A stretch of 22,327 bases of DNA from Pinguiococcus pyrenoidosus (lineage: Eukaryota; Sar; Pinguiophyceae; Pinguiochrysidales; Pinguiochrysidaceae): assembly GCA_019677205.1 (NCBI GenBank), contig JAAMXY010001141.1, positions 1 to 22,327 of the forward strand. The letters run 5' to 3'. Position numbers and translations under genes: made by a program. Under the pieces are notes generated by a model. It was not told the origin of the DNA. It saw nothing but the letters and a program-made list of their open reading frames with translations, and did no database searches. Positions 1 to 9,700 of the stretch are shown piece after piece. Every line of letters starts with the position of its first letter. Position 1 is the first letter of the stretch.

Positions 1-253
1 CACGGTAAGCTTCTGGGCAATGGAGAAGGAGCTCGCTCCTCAGTCACGTACCCGTCGGTCGACGCCTACCGGAACAAGCCCCTCGTGTGAGCGCGGTGAG
101 GACTGCACGTCAGGACGAAACGATGGTGAGCTCTGGTGTTGCTGGATCGTTTTCTGCATATCTCTCTCTCTCCCTCTCTCTCTGTGTGTGTGTGTGTGTG
201 TGTGTCTTCTCCCTCTCTCTCCCTTTTCCAGTCCGCAAGAACGGGCATCGTAC
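1..253. other. 3' flank of the AP2 gene, no firm gene
   Basis: Apart from the microsatellite this stretch holds only short open frames on both strands. On the minus strand 102-40 is a possible last exon of the AP2 gene (acceptor GACGTGCAG, 20 codons then TGA). On the plus strand positions 1-90 are open to a TGA. Neither could be confirmed from sequence alone. Confidence 0.4.
161..222. repeat. (TC)n(TG)n(TC)n compound microsatellite
   Basis: An uninterrupted dinucleotide tract runs TC, then TG (183-205), then TC-rich. It lies at the 3' side of the AP2 gene, probably inside an intron or the 3' UTR of that gene. On the plus strand it ends in a pyrimidine run and TTTCCAG, so it also imitates a splice acceptor. 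Confidence 0.9.
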
Positions 254-1665
254 CTGTGGGGTTCCTCCGTTGGATAGAATCTGATCACTAAAAGGGGTCA
301 AGGGGCTCCATTCACTGAGCACTCCCGATCCATCTCGGCTGCTCATTTGGCCTGAACGCGCAGAGAAGGCTGGTTTAGGTTGGTTTGGTTCGGAGTGCAA
401 CTTTCGGTTCGTTTCCAGCACCACGTCGGCCGCAAAGCCGGGGTGGTGATGGCGTGCATCTCTGTCTTACCGCTCAGCCGGGGGTTGGAGAAGGAGTAGG
501 GGTGCGGGCTACAGACGGGAGAAGGGCCGTGGCCGTTGGCGCTGCTGGGAAGCGACGCCAGGGCCGTGAGGTTGTCGAAGCTCTCGAGGTTGTATCCCCT
601 GCGTCGGATGGCCGCGAGCTCCAGCTTCGCCTGCTCGTATCGCGCCACCGCCTCCGCTTCGATCTGCGCGTGCGCCGCGGCGAGGGCCTCCGCCTCCATC
701 TCCTTGCGCGCCACCACTCGCGTCTGCCTGGGCGACATGCCGGCCAGAGGCATCTGGGGCCCTCCCCGCACCACATGCGGCAGCGAGTCATGGGGCAGTG
801 GTCCGCGCGGCGCCCTGCGCATCGAGGGGGACGCCACTTCCACAGCCGCGGAAGTGGCAAAGGGGTTGGACACTTTCCCCCGCCGCGGCTCCTGCGGACT
901 CGGAGGCGCCACGGACGCCACGGCCACCAAGGTGTCCAGCGGAGAGCTGGTCACGTTGTTGGCCGCGGCCTTGGGCGCGTGCTGGTTGCTGGCCAAGGTG
1001 GGCGACCACTTCTGCCCGGGCGCAGCCGTGGCCTGGCGACTGGTGCTGGGCGTTGGGCGCTCGAAGTTGGTGATGGCACTGGTGCCGTGGAGCGTCCGCG
1101 CGGCGTCGTCGTAGACCAGCGCGGCGGTCTTCTGGTCTGCGTACGAGCCCAGGTACCTCTGCTTGCCGGCGTACTGGATCTGCACCTTCCACTTCTTGCC
1201 GCACATGTACACTCCTCGATAGCGCTGCTTGCGCCCCTTCTTGGGCGGCGCCTCGGCGTCCGGCGCCGGCGGCGCATCGGTCGACGGGCCTTTTTCCCTG
1301 TCTTTTGTCTTGCCTTCGGCGTCTTTCTTGTCGCTCAGCGTCTCCCGCTCCTCGGGGCACGGAGGTGGGGGGTCTGCGGGCTTCCGGCGGCGCTCGGGCC
1401 CATCCCGCGCTGGCAACTCCCTCTTGACCGTCCCCACCTGCTGCTCGTTGTGGAGCGCGGCGGGCTGCGACATCGGCGCGCGCGCGGTGTCCACGGCTCC
1501 CCCGCGCGCAGCGAGCCAGTCACGCTCTGCGCCGGTGGCCGAGGCGGGCAAAGGGCTCTCGCGGCGCGGCAGTCGGGGCTCAGGCCGCGCGTGTTGGGGG
1601 CAAAACGACGGAGAAAAGTTTGGAGAAGCGCTCGAAACGAAAGCAGTGGCCGTGCCGAAGATCAT
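254..1665 (-). CDS. AP2-domain DNA-binding protein (AP2/ERF-like), 3' end uncertain
   Basis: This is a probable nuclear transcription factor. A single AP2 domain lies at about 1060-1233, with the YRGV start, the KxWKVQI and RYLGSY strands, the AALVYDDAA helix and a closing TNF, as in plant and algal AP2/ERF and apicomplexan ApiAP2 proteins. A basic, Pro- and Lys-rich stretch precedes it, and an Ala/Glu-rich helix follows (around 620-700). I chose the ATG at 1665; the frame stays open to an ATG at 1839. The 3' end is probably spliced: a strong donor (GCG|GTAAGA, intron starting at 470) and an acceptor at 352 remove 119 nt and join in phase to an exon at 351-254. That exon ends in CAG|GTACGA. 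It may splice on to 102-40 (20 codons and a stop), or read on to a stop at 110. Without splicing the frame stops at 343. The AP2 domain is certain; the target genes are unknown. Confidence 0.8.
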
Positions 1666-2481
1666 GGCCACTGCCAATGAGCTCCGGCGGCGGGTGCAGA
1701 ACAAGCCGGAATCTGCATTTGGGCAGCTGCGGGAATTGGCGCGCTGAAGCATGGCTGGATTGGAGGGCACTTGGCCAAGCCTCGGCGACGCGTGCTTGAA
1801 GTCCACCAATCGCCGAGGCGAGAGAATTTTGAATTTCAAGGTTCAAGACGTGAATGAGCAAGGGCAACCATCAAGAGTGTGGCAACGCGGCGTTGCAGAA
1901 GCTACGCCACGTGAAGAATGGCTCAACTACAAATGCATGTCAAGTCACTTGGCGTTGCGTTGCGCGCCTTGTGCCGCGCAAAGACACGGGCAAAAGAGTT
2001 CGAAACGATCCGGCCCCAACGCTCCACTGAAGCTTCCCCGATTCGTTTTATGCGCTCCTGACGTACGAGCGCTACGCCAATGAAACCCTCGCGGCGCTTC
2101 CATGCAATATCACGTCCTTCCAAGTCATCCTGGGGAATCCGCAGGACGAATCACGACTTCGCGGGCGTTCTGACAAGCTTGGGAACCCGGGCGAAAGTTT
2201 TTGGAAGTGGATCGACGGGGCCCGTTTTCGCATAACTGATTGAGCGCGAAGATGCATAGGCCACCCCTGCAGCAGTTGCTTCAAGTGGGCGGCAGCCAAT
2301 GGGGGGCCCACTGAAGGATTCGTTCCGGGAAGCGGCCGGGCGGCCGAAAAACGGCCAACACGCACGCGCCGTTGATTGATTTCGCTGCAGTGCGCATCCC
2401 AGATTCCAAGCGCTGCTGTACCGCACCTTTCCCCTTTTGCCCTCAATTTTCCGGAAGGATTCAGGATTCCTCCAGAAGATC
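1666..2481. other. AP2 5' flank and intergenic DNA
   Basis: I see no recognisable gene here. The first part should hold the promoter and 5' UTR of the minus-strand AP2 gene. A CACGTG (G-box/E-box type) palindrome lies at 1908-1913. Short open frames exist on both strands but none shows a protein family or consistent codon bias. Confidence 0.5.
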
Positions 2482-2700
2482 GGACAGAGTTCATCGGAGA
2501 GGTTCCAGCCGGACAGAGCATGAAGTCGTTGTAGATTTTTTTACGGTCAGTATAAACCCGTTGAAGTTGTCAGACCGACCGTAGAAACGGCACTATAGCA
2601 CTCCACAGTGAAGATAACAATAACATCACATCGAACGGAGCAGATGGAGCAGATGGTGCAGATGGTGCAGATGGTGCAGATGGTGCGAAGAGGGAGCAGG
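2482..2700 (+). repeat. Dispersed direct repeat, copy A
   Basis: This begins with GGACAGAGTTCATCGGAGA and ends with GAGGGAGCAGG. It is clearly similar to 5992-6142 in the same orientation; shared blocks include the start, a GACCGTA.AAAC..CACTATA block and GATAACAA.AACA...CACATCGAACGG. Relative to copy B it carries two extra segments of roughly 18 and 13 bp and an expanded 9-bp minisatellite. The two copies lie on either side of the DUF285 surface-protein gene. It could be a mobile-element remnant or a duplicated regulatory segment. Confidence 0.8.
2641..2685 (+). repeat. 9-bp minisatellite (CAGATGGTG)x5
   Basis: There are five tandem 9-mers, the first CAGATGGAG and the next four CAGATGGTG. 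They lie inside dispersed repeat copy A. The equivalent place in copy B is not expanded, so the array grew after the copies separated. Confidence 0.9.
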
Positions 2701-3132
2701 TTTCTGGAGACTTCTGCCCTCACATTCGAAAAGTTCCACCGGACGCTGACATCGATCCGCGGCTTCTCTTTGCTGTTCAGTGTTCTGTGGAAGGGAACTG
2801 CGCGAATGCGAGTACCGCGCAAATGCGAGTACGTCTTTGCAAAGAGATGGTCCTTGACGGACTCTCTGGTGCAGTGCTCGCGAGAGCACGAGAATCAGGA
2901 AGAGCAGCCTACGAGACTGACTGTGCGTGATTCCTCAGTGCAAGAACATGGCTTCTTTACATCGAACACCTACGTCGCTGCACACCCACATGTCCGTGGC
3001 ATCCTGCGATGCATGACAGTAAAAAGTGGCGACAAAGTGGCTTCAAGCTGCGAGCGATCTCAATCCGTCTCGAGCTCTCCAAGCGTGCCGTTCGCAACCC
3101 TTCCGAAAACGCCGCATCGATCTCAAAGTACC
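2701..3132. other. 3' flank of the DUF285 gene
   Basis: No convincing gene is present. A 17-bp tandem duplication at 2800-2816 and 2817-2833 (core AATGCGAGTAC) is the only clear structure. A plus-strand open frame crosses this stretch but begins in the minisatellite and shows no family resemblance. The 3' UTR of the minus-strand DUF285 gene should lie next to 3132. Confidence 0.5.
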
Positions 3133-5637
3133 TTAGATCTTGTCACGTTGCGGACTCTTCCCGCCATCGGATGCTCCTGCACTCTTCTTTGAGCGGCTGA
3201 AGCCGAAGACCACAGCGCCGACCACCAGAGCCGCCGCAGCTACGGCACCAACGATGACGCCTGCAAGGACACCTTCGCCGAGACCGTCGTCGGACCCATC
3301 CCCGGAATCATCATCGGGATCTCCACCACCATCACCACCCCGGAATGCACAAGGACAGTCCGTGCACGACTCGTCGAAGACCTGGCCGTCGCTTCCGTCG
3401 GCGATGAGAGACGTGTTCGTAGGACTCTGTAAAGCAGTCAGGTTAAAGCAGAGGATCTGATCGAAGGCGTCGGCGTTGACAAACATGTTGGTCATGTCGG
3501 TCACGCTGCTAGTGTCCCAGGCGCTGACGTCCTGATTGAATGCGGAGGCGCTGTCGAACATTCCAGTCATCAAGGTGACGCTGCTGGTGTCCCAGGCGCT
3601 GATGTCCTGGTTGAAAGCCCTGGCCTGTCTGAACATGTACCGCATGTCCACGACTTTGCTGGTGTCCCAGGCGCTGATGTCTTGGTTGAAGGCGTCCGAG
3701 CGATCAAACGTGCGAAACATATACTTGACATTGCTGGTATCCCAAGCGCCGATGTCCTGGTTGAACGCGTCAGCATCGGTAAACGTCCATGTCATCTCGA
3801 TGACGTTGCTGGTGTCCCAGCCGCTGATGTCCTGGTTGAAGGCGCCGGCTTGGAAGAACACATTGTTCATGTACAAGACGCTGCTGGTGTTCCATGCGCC
3901 AATGTCTCCGTTGAAGGAGCCGGCTTGGTAGAACATCTCGCTCATGTCGACGACGCTACTGGTGTCCCAGGACGTGAGGTTCTGGTTGAAGGATCCGGCT
4001 TGGGAGAATATGGAGCTCATCGCTGTGACGCTGCTGGTGTCCCATGCGCGAATGTCTCCGTTGAAGGCGGCGGCACCTTGGAACATGCGCCTCATATCTG
4101 TGACGCTGCTGGTATCCCAGCCGCTGATGTCTCCATTGAAGGAACTCGCGCGAATGAACATCGCGCTCATATCAAAGACGCTACTGGTATCCCATGCGGT
4201 GAGGTTCTGGTTGAACGCAGTCGCATCAGAGAACATGGATCGCATGCTGGTGACACTGCTGGTATCCCAGCCGCTGATGTCTTGGTTGAAGGCGACCGCC
4301 ACAGCGAACATTCTCTCCATATTGGTAGCACTGCTGGTGTCCCAAGCGCCGATATCGCCATTGAAAGCGCGAGCTTCACGGAAGGTGAAGTACATGTCGG
4401 TGACGCTGCTGGTATCCCAAGCGCCGAGGTCCTGATTGAAGGCGCCGGCAAACGCAAACATCTCGCGAATGTTCGTGACGCTGCTGGTATTCCAGCCGCT
4501 GATGTCCTGGTTGAAGGCCCTGGCATTGGAAAACATGAAAGCCATCGTGGTGACGCTGCTGGTGTCCCAGCCGCTGAGGTCTTGATTGAAGGCCTGTGCA
4601 CCGTCGAACATGTAGAGCATGGTAGTAACGCTGCCGGTGTCCCAGCCGCCGACGTCTCCGTTGAAGTTCTCTGCATTATTGAACATGTAGCTCATGTCCG
4701 TGACGCTGCTGGTGTCCCAGCCGCTGATGTCCTGGTTGAAGGCCCTGGCATTGAAAAACATTGAAGCCATCGTGGTGACACTGCTGGTGTCCCAGCCGCT
4801 GAGGTCTTGATTGAAGGCCCGAGCACCTCGGAACATCTGAGTCATGCTAACAACGCTGCCGGTGTCCCAGCCGCTGATGTCTTGGTTGAACGCCTCGGCG
4901 TCATAAAACATGTAGTTCATGTCGGTGACGCTGCTGGTATCCCAGGCACTGATGTTATCGTTAAAGGACCTCTCACGCTGGAAGAGGGTTTGCATGCTCG
5001 TAATACCACTCGTGTTCCACGTCGAAATGTGGCCGTAGCTTGCCTCGGCGGCAGCCCGATTGCTGATCCAGCTGCTCACAGCGGTGTAGATACTGTCCAC
5101 AGCGGGGTCGAAGACACCAGACGTCTGCAGGCGTCTCGAAGCTTGCGCTTGCTCGACAGCTGAGGGCTCGACAAGCTGCGCAGAGCAGCCTCCCAAGAAG
5201 TTCGCATCGAACGTGTACCTTGTGATGCCATGCTCATCGCTCTTCGCCACCTGCACCAGGAGAGCGTACTGGCCGACGGGGAGCGTCTGCGAGAAGGACG
5301 GCGACGAGCCGTCGGAGTCGCTCTCGACTCGAGCGCCGAGCTCGACATGATGCGGAGCGTGAGCTGTCGCATCTGCGGCGACGGAGTGGACGTGAAATGC
5401 CATGGGGTTCTCACGATCGGCTGCGCTGAACTCGACTCTCTGCGGCGTCGCCACCTCGAAGAGATGCACATCTTCTTCACCATACAAGACTTCATCTGGA
5501 TGCGTGCTACGCCCAAGTGCCATGCCCTGGTAGCTCCCGCCCGGACACTCGACCACGCCGGCGACTCTCCTCCGAGATCCCGGCGCTTGAGCGTACGTCC
5601 AACTGGCGAGGCCGGCGATCAGCAGGGTCTTCACCAT
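3133..5637 (-). CDS. BspA-like / DUF285-repeat surface protein, single-pass membrane anchored
   Basis: This is a predicted cell-surface or secreted-pathway protein of about 834 residues. I chose the ATG at 5637 because it gives a clean signal peptide ([18 protein letters not shown]); in-frame ATGs at 5685 and 5847 would bury it. Residues 203-727 are 21 tandem 25-residue units of the DUF285 (BspA-like leucine-rich) type, consensus [25 protein letters not shown]. A short Cys-rich segment follows (CTDCPC), then an Asp/Gly-rich acidic linker, one transmembrane helix (about 789-813) and a basic 21-residue tail. The N-terminal 200 residues are a separate, unassigned ectodomain. In other organisms this repeat family occurs in adhesins and antigens of bacteria, Mycoplasma, Trichomonas and Entamoeba, and widely in algae. 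The ligand is unknown. No intron is needed. Composition looks less GC-biased than in the neighbouring channel gene. Confidence 0.9.
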   Translation of the reverse strand: MVKTLLIAGLASWTYAQAPGSRRRVAGVVECPGGSYQGMALGRSTHPDEVLYGEEDVHLFEVATPQRVEFSAADRENPMAFHVHSVAADATAHAPHHVELGARVESDSDGSSPSFSQTLPVGQYALLVQVAKSDEHGITRYTFDANFLGGCSAQLVEPSAVEQAQASRRLQTSGVFDPAVDSIYTAVSSWISNRAAAEASYGHISTWNTSGITSMQTLFQRERSFNDNISAWDTSSVTDMNYMFYDAEAFNQDISGWDTGSVVSMTQMFRGARAFNQDLSGWDTSSVTTMASMFFNARAFNQDISGWDTSSVTDMSYMFNNAENFNGDVGGWDTGSVTTMLYMFDGAQAFNQDLSGWDTSSVTTMAFMFSNARAFNQDISGWNTSSVTNIREMFAFAGAFNQDLGAWDTSSVTDMYFTFREARAFNGDIGAWDTSSATNMERMFAVAVAFNQDISGWDTSSVTSMRSMFSDATAFNQNLTAWDTSSVFDMSAMFIRASSFNGDISGWDTSSVTDMRRMFQGAAAFNGDIRAWDTSSVTAMSSIFSQAGSFNQNLTSWDTSSVVDMSEMFYQAGSFNGDIGAWNTSSVLYMNNVFFQAGAFNQDISGWDTSNVIEMTWTFTDADAFNQDIGAWDTSNVKYMFRTFDRSDAFNQDISAWDTSKVVDMRYMFRQARAFNQDISAWDTSSVTLMTGMFDSASAFNQDVSAWDTSSVTDMTNMFVNADAFDQILCFNLTALQSPTNTSLIADGSDGQVFDESCTDCPCAFRGGDGGGDPDDDSGDGSDDGLGEGVLAGVIVGAVAAAALVVGAVVFGFSRSKKSAGASDGGKSPQRDKI
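3457..5031 (-). repeat. 75-bp coding tandem repeat array, 21 units (DUF285)
   Basis: Twenty-one units of exactly 75 bp each encode 25 residues with no indels. The WDTSSV core is nearly invariant (variants WNTSS, WDTGS, WDTSN, WDTSK). Neighbouring units differ mainly in the residues after MF and before FNQD. The strict length and in-frame periodicity keep several antisense frames open as an artefact. Confidence 0.95.
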
Positions 5638-5991
5638 GCCATTCAGAGACGCAGCCTGGTGGCTGCTTGAAGTACAAGTCTTCATCGGCTCTTGGAGCCC
5701 AAGTGCCTCTCTGCGCAGTCTGAGTGCTTGACCTCTGCGCCTGCAGAAGATCCGGCGCGCAAAGCAGATGCAGCTGTGACGGAACACGGTTGGGGAAGGC
5801 GACAGGCCGGTCAACAGACTTCTTGATGCTGCTTGATGAAGGAGCAAGAACTAAGCGGGCTAATATACATAGGATGAGGCAAGGGGGATAAAGCACTCGG
5901 AGCTCGGAGACAAGTTTCGGTGCCATTTCCTGTGGCGATTGGATCATTTGGATGTATGCCGAGGCGATCCTTCGGGAGAAGCGCAGTGACT
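5638..5991. other. 5' flank of the DUF285 gene
   Basis: This should contain the promoter and 5' UTR of the minus-strand DUF285 gene. A TATA-like TGTATATTAG lies on the minus strand near 5860-5869, about 225 bp before the chosen ATG. Two in-frame upstream ATGs (5685, 5847) are present. No other gene is seen. Confidence 0.4.
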
Positions 5992-6142
5992 GGACAGAGT
6001 TCATCGGAGAAGTCCCAGCCGGGCAGAGCACGAAGTCATTGAAGACTTTTTAGACCGTTTCTCAGACTGACCGTATAAACTGCACTATACAGATAACAAA
6101 AACAGCACATCGAACGGGGCAGACGGTACAGAGAGGGAGCAG
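5992..6142 (+). repeat. Dispersed direct repeat, copy B
   Basis: This is the second, shorter copy of the repeat at 2482-2700, same orientation, about 3.5 kb away. It starts GGACAGAGTTCATCGGAGA and ends GAGGGAGCAGG. It lacks the two extra segments and the 9-bp expansion of copy A. It lies upstream of both the DUF285 gene (minus) and the channel gene (plus). Confidence 0.8.
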
Positions 6143-6707
6143 GCGGAGCAGACGGGGCAGGAAGTGCTGGAATGCGCGGGGAATTCTCCAATCAGCGCTC
6201 GGCAGGCGACAAAAGCAGCAGTCAGGCGCTGTAGTACGCAGCGTCGGCCGTCGGCCGGCTGCCGTCTTTCGTCTGCCGAAGAGATCCGGATCCGGGAGCC
6301 AGGGAGCTGCGCCAAGCCGAAGCTGCGCACGCACAATCCCCGGCGCCACCCTACAGCACTGCCCCGGGTTTCCGGATTGATTTGATCCCTTGAGCAATTC
6401 AGGATTCAGAGGCAGGCTTTCGCAAAGGCTCCAAGCATGGCTACGGCCGCCTGCTCTTGTCGGCAGACGCGAGGGGAAGCCGACCAGCTCTGCCCCAGCC
6501 TCGGGCACAGCGCCACGCTGCCACGAAGGCTTCCATCTCAAGTCTCCCAACGTCACCCTACCCGGAGAACGAGGGAGCCTCTCTGCTTCACGAGCCTGCT
6601 TCCCGGGTCCCACGAAGCCATCCAAGCTGCCTAGCTCCCATGCGAGGGGAGACTGAGCTCAGCACCAAGATGAGCGCCTGAAGGAACTGCTCAGAGCGAC
6701 GACGGCC
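6143..6707. other. 5' flank of the channel gene
   Basis: No recognisable gene is present. Short open frames on both strands have no family features. The promoter and 5' UTR of the plus-strand channel gene should lie here. An ATG at 6670 opens a frame that stops after three codons, a possible minimal upstream ORF. Confidence 0.4.
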
Positions 6708-9700
6708 ATGGCGGAAGGTATGCCAAAGGCACGAAGCGCTTCTTCGAGGAGCGTGCTTCTCACGCACACCACCCACACCGCGCAGTGAAGCACGTGTGCA
6801 TCGGCGACCACATCACCATCCGCCTTCCTCTTGGTGATGAAGACGGCTTCTTCGGTACGACACAAACCACGACTACCGCCCACCCCAAAATGGAAGGTCG
6901 TAAGCCGAAAGCCTTGCTCTACGCGTCCCAGGCGCTGAGGGATTCCTGCAAACCGACATGCGTGTCATACCCGCGCCGGCCTTCCCGGAGGACTGCATCT
7001 TCCAGGTGTGCATCCAGCACAGCTACTCCGCGGCGGTGGAGCTGGAGGTAAAGCGCTGCCCCTTGGCTTGAGACCCTCCTGAGGATGCACATCCTGTCCG
7101 CTGACGCCGTGGAAACACAAAACCTCGTGCCCCGACACAGGAGTACCATGCGTCGCTGGCGGAAGAAGACGGCGGCGCTCAGATGCCGATGCCGGGCTTC
7201 CAACCGGAGGAAGAACCAGTGAAGGAGATGATGTCCGGCATCAGCTTCCAGGGGTCAACCACCTTCGGAGGCGCTCTGAAGCCTCGGCCGGATCTCGCCA
7301 GTCTCAAGAGTCGCGGGAGCACCAACAGCCTCTTCACCCAGAGCGCGGCATCGCTGGGCGTCAGCGCCGCTCCCGCTGAACAGAGCGTCGGCGACCTCGG
7401 CCTGGACGCCCTCCCGCCGGACACGGACGAGACCAAGAAGGAGGTCACCGCCAGGATGAAGGCGCGGCGGGAACAGGCGGAGAACGCCAGCTACCTGAAG
7501 AGCCTGGCTCGCAGTCGAGACAACGAGCACAAGCTCAACGAGATGTACATGGCGGCGCGGACCGGCCAAGTCGTCCGCTACGGAGACGTGCTTCAGCTGC
7601 GCCACGTGAAGACCAACAAGTTCCTCACCGCCTCCGTCAGCCGCGTTGCCGCTGTCGAGCGGGAGAACATGAGCGTCGTGCTCACGCCAGAGGGCTCCGC
7701 CCTGTCCTGGCTCACCGTGGTGCCCCGCTTCAAGGTGGTCCGCGACGGCGACGTCGTGAGCGACGCCTCCGAGGTCTTCTTCCGCATCACCGAGCGTGCC
7801 AACGAGTACCTGCGCTGCAGCGTGAAGACGTTGCCTCACTCGCCCGACTACGAGATCAACTGCTCCATGGACCGCACCGCCGCCAAGGTCTTCGTGTACA
7901 ACTCCTTCGACATCCTCACCGGAGACGTGCTCAAGGCCGGCGACGTCGTGACCATCATGGAGCCGGAGACCAAGTCCATGGTTCAACTCGCGAGAGACGA
8001 CCAGTTGGACGCCAGCGACGAGGACGCGGGCTCCGACGGTGGGTCTGGGTCCCAGCCCCAGTCCCAGTCCCAGCCCCAGTCCCAGCCCCAGTCCCAGTCC
8101 CAGTCCCAGTCCCAGCCCCAGCCCCAGTCCCAGCCCCAGTCCCAGCCAGCGCCGCAACTACTGCAACCTTTTCAAAGCGTCGTGCATCTAGTGTCCTACT
8201 CCAAGATGGACGCCTACGACACGAACGCCCTGTGGATCATCGAGCACAACGACGCCACCACGGGCGGCGCCATCCTGCCCAACGACGAGATGTACCGCCT
8301 GCGCCACGTGAACAAGTCGGAGTACATCGCTATGGTGCCCAAAGACCGCTGGACCCAGCCGCGCCGCACGTTCGACCTCGAGCGCACGGTGGCGCAAGCA
8401 GAGCAGGACGACGCGTCGCACACGCTCACGTCCACCTCGGAGAGACAGACCGGCCACGCCGCGGTCAGCATCCTCCCCATCAACGGCGCGCTGCAGAACG
8501 ACCTGGGCGACCAGATGCCCGTGTCCAACCGCGCCGCCGTGCAGCTCAGCATCGTCGGCCGCTACGTCGCTCGCGGGCATCGGACGCCGCTGGGCTCGGT
8601 GCTCCTCCAGGGCAGCGCCTCTTCTTCGCTGGCGCTCTCCTTCGTGCTCCAGTCCGTGCCGTCGAGCATCCGCTCGGAGGTGCAGATCGGATTGCTGGCG
8701 CGCCGCGCGCTGGAGCAGCTGCTGGACTTCTTGCGTCGCCATGGCACCAACAGAGCGTTGAAGAAAGAGCTGAGCAGTCTGCAGAGCCGCACGCACACGA
8801 TCCTGGGCCTGGTCGTCGACTTCCTGAGCGAGCAGACGGAGGCCCAGGAGTTTCGCCAGCGGATGATGCAGGAGCAGCTCATCATCAAGCTGCTTCTCGA
8901 TCTCATGGACCAGGACTTCAAGGCGCCGGGAATGCGCAGGGACGTCGTCGTTGGCATGCGAGAGCCGTCCTTCCAAGTCATCTACGCCGCGGCCTTCAAC
9001 CACCCGGCCAACCAGATGTACATCGCCGGCCGCCTCCCGGTGCTGGTGAAGCACGCGGGCGACGACTACAACGCCTGCGCCGCTCTCACCGAGATGCTGG
9101 GCAGCAACCAGCAGCTGCAGGAGACGAAGATTGAGGACGACGACGTCAAGATCTTCGTCGAGATGATGAAGGAGGCCTCCATGAACAGCCTGTACCTCAA
9201 CCTGCTTCGCAGCTTGTGCAGCTGCCGCGGCGCCGGCGTCGACGCCAACCAGTGCCGGGTGGCGGATCTCCTGCTGCGGGTCAACCCCCAAGTCATCCTC
9301 GCCGTGCAAGTCACCAAGGCCGGCGGAAAGCCCTTCTCCTTCGGCGGCCAAAGCCTGTACAAAGCGGAAGGCCGCTTCCTGGGAGAGACTCTACTAACGT
9401 CGGGCTGCCCGTGCATCGGCGTTTCGTGGAACTTCTCCAGCGACGGCCGTACGCTGAGCAGCAAGCGGACCTTCGGCGCCACCGCGGTGCCCATTGAGCG
9501 CATCTGCAGGGCCAGTCGTGCCCACGAAAGCGACACCGCCGTCCTGGGCGCCGACAGGTCCCCACAAGATAAGTCGCTCAGGAAAGGCACGAGCCTCAGC
9601 TTTGTCCCGAGTCCCACGGCGGGCAGCCGCCCGCGCAGCATGACCATCGCGAAGAACGACGCCGCGACGTCGCCGGACCACAGCGGCGAGAGGCGCAGGA

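Noticed and set aside
1-90. Possible C-terminal end of a plus-strand gene entering the window (open to TGA at 88)
   Set aside because: Only 29 codons, no family recognisable, and the minus strand of the same bases is an equally plausible AP2 last exon.
126-231. Plus-strand intron look-alike (ATG|GTGAGC to TTTCCAG)
   Set aside because: The pyrimidine tract is a microsatellite and no coding exon can be supported on either side.
385-1680. 431-codon plus-strand frame over the AP2 gene
   Set aside because: The minus-strand frame carries the AP2 domain; this one has only Arg/Gly/Leu-rich composition.
2608-3192. 194-codon plus-strand frame containing (MVQ)n
   Set aside because: It starts in the minisatellite, crosses intergenic DNA and the end of the DUF285 gene, and has no domain or codon bias.
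3682-4764. 360-codon plus-strand frame with 25-residue periodicity
   Set aside because: It is the antisense of the DUF285 array. The 75-bp periodicity keeps whole frames open, and the sense frame has the true family motif, signal peptide and anchor.
9300-9500. SPRY-like insertion in the channel, as in RyR
   Set aside because: The stretch with VSWNFSSDGRT fits the IP3R segment VWLTWTDKNN just after the RIH domain, so it is family core, not a SPRY domain.
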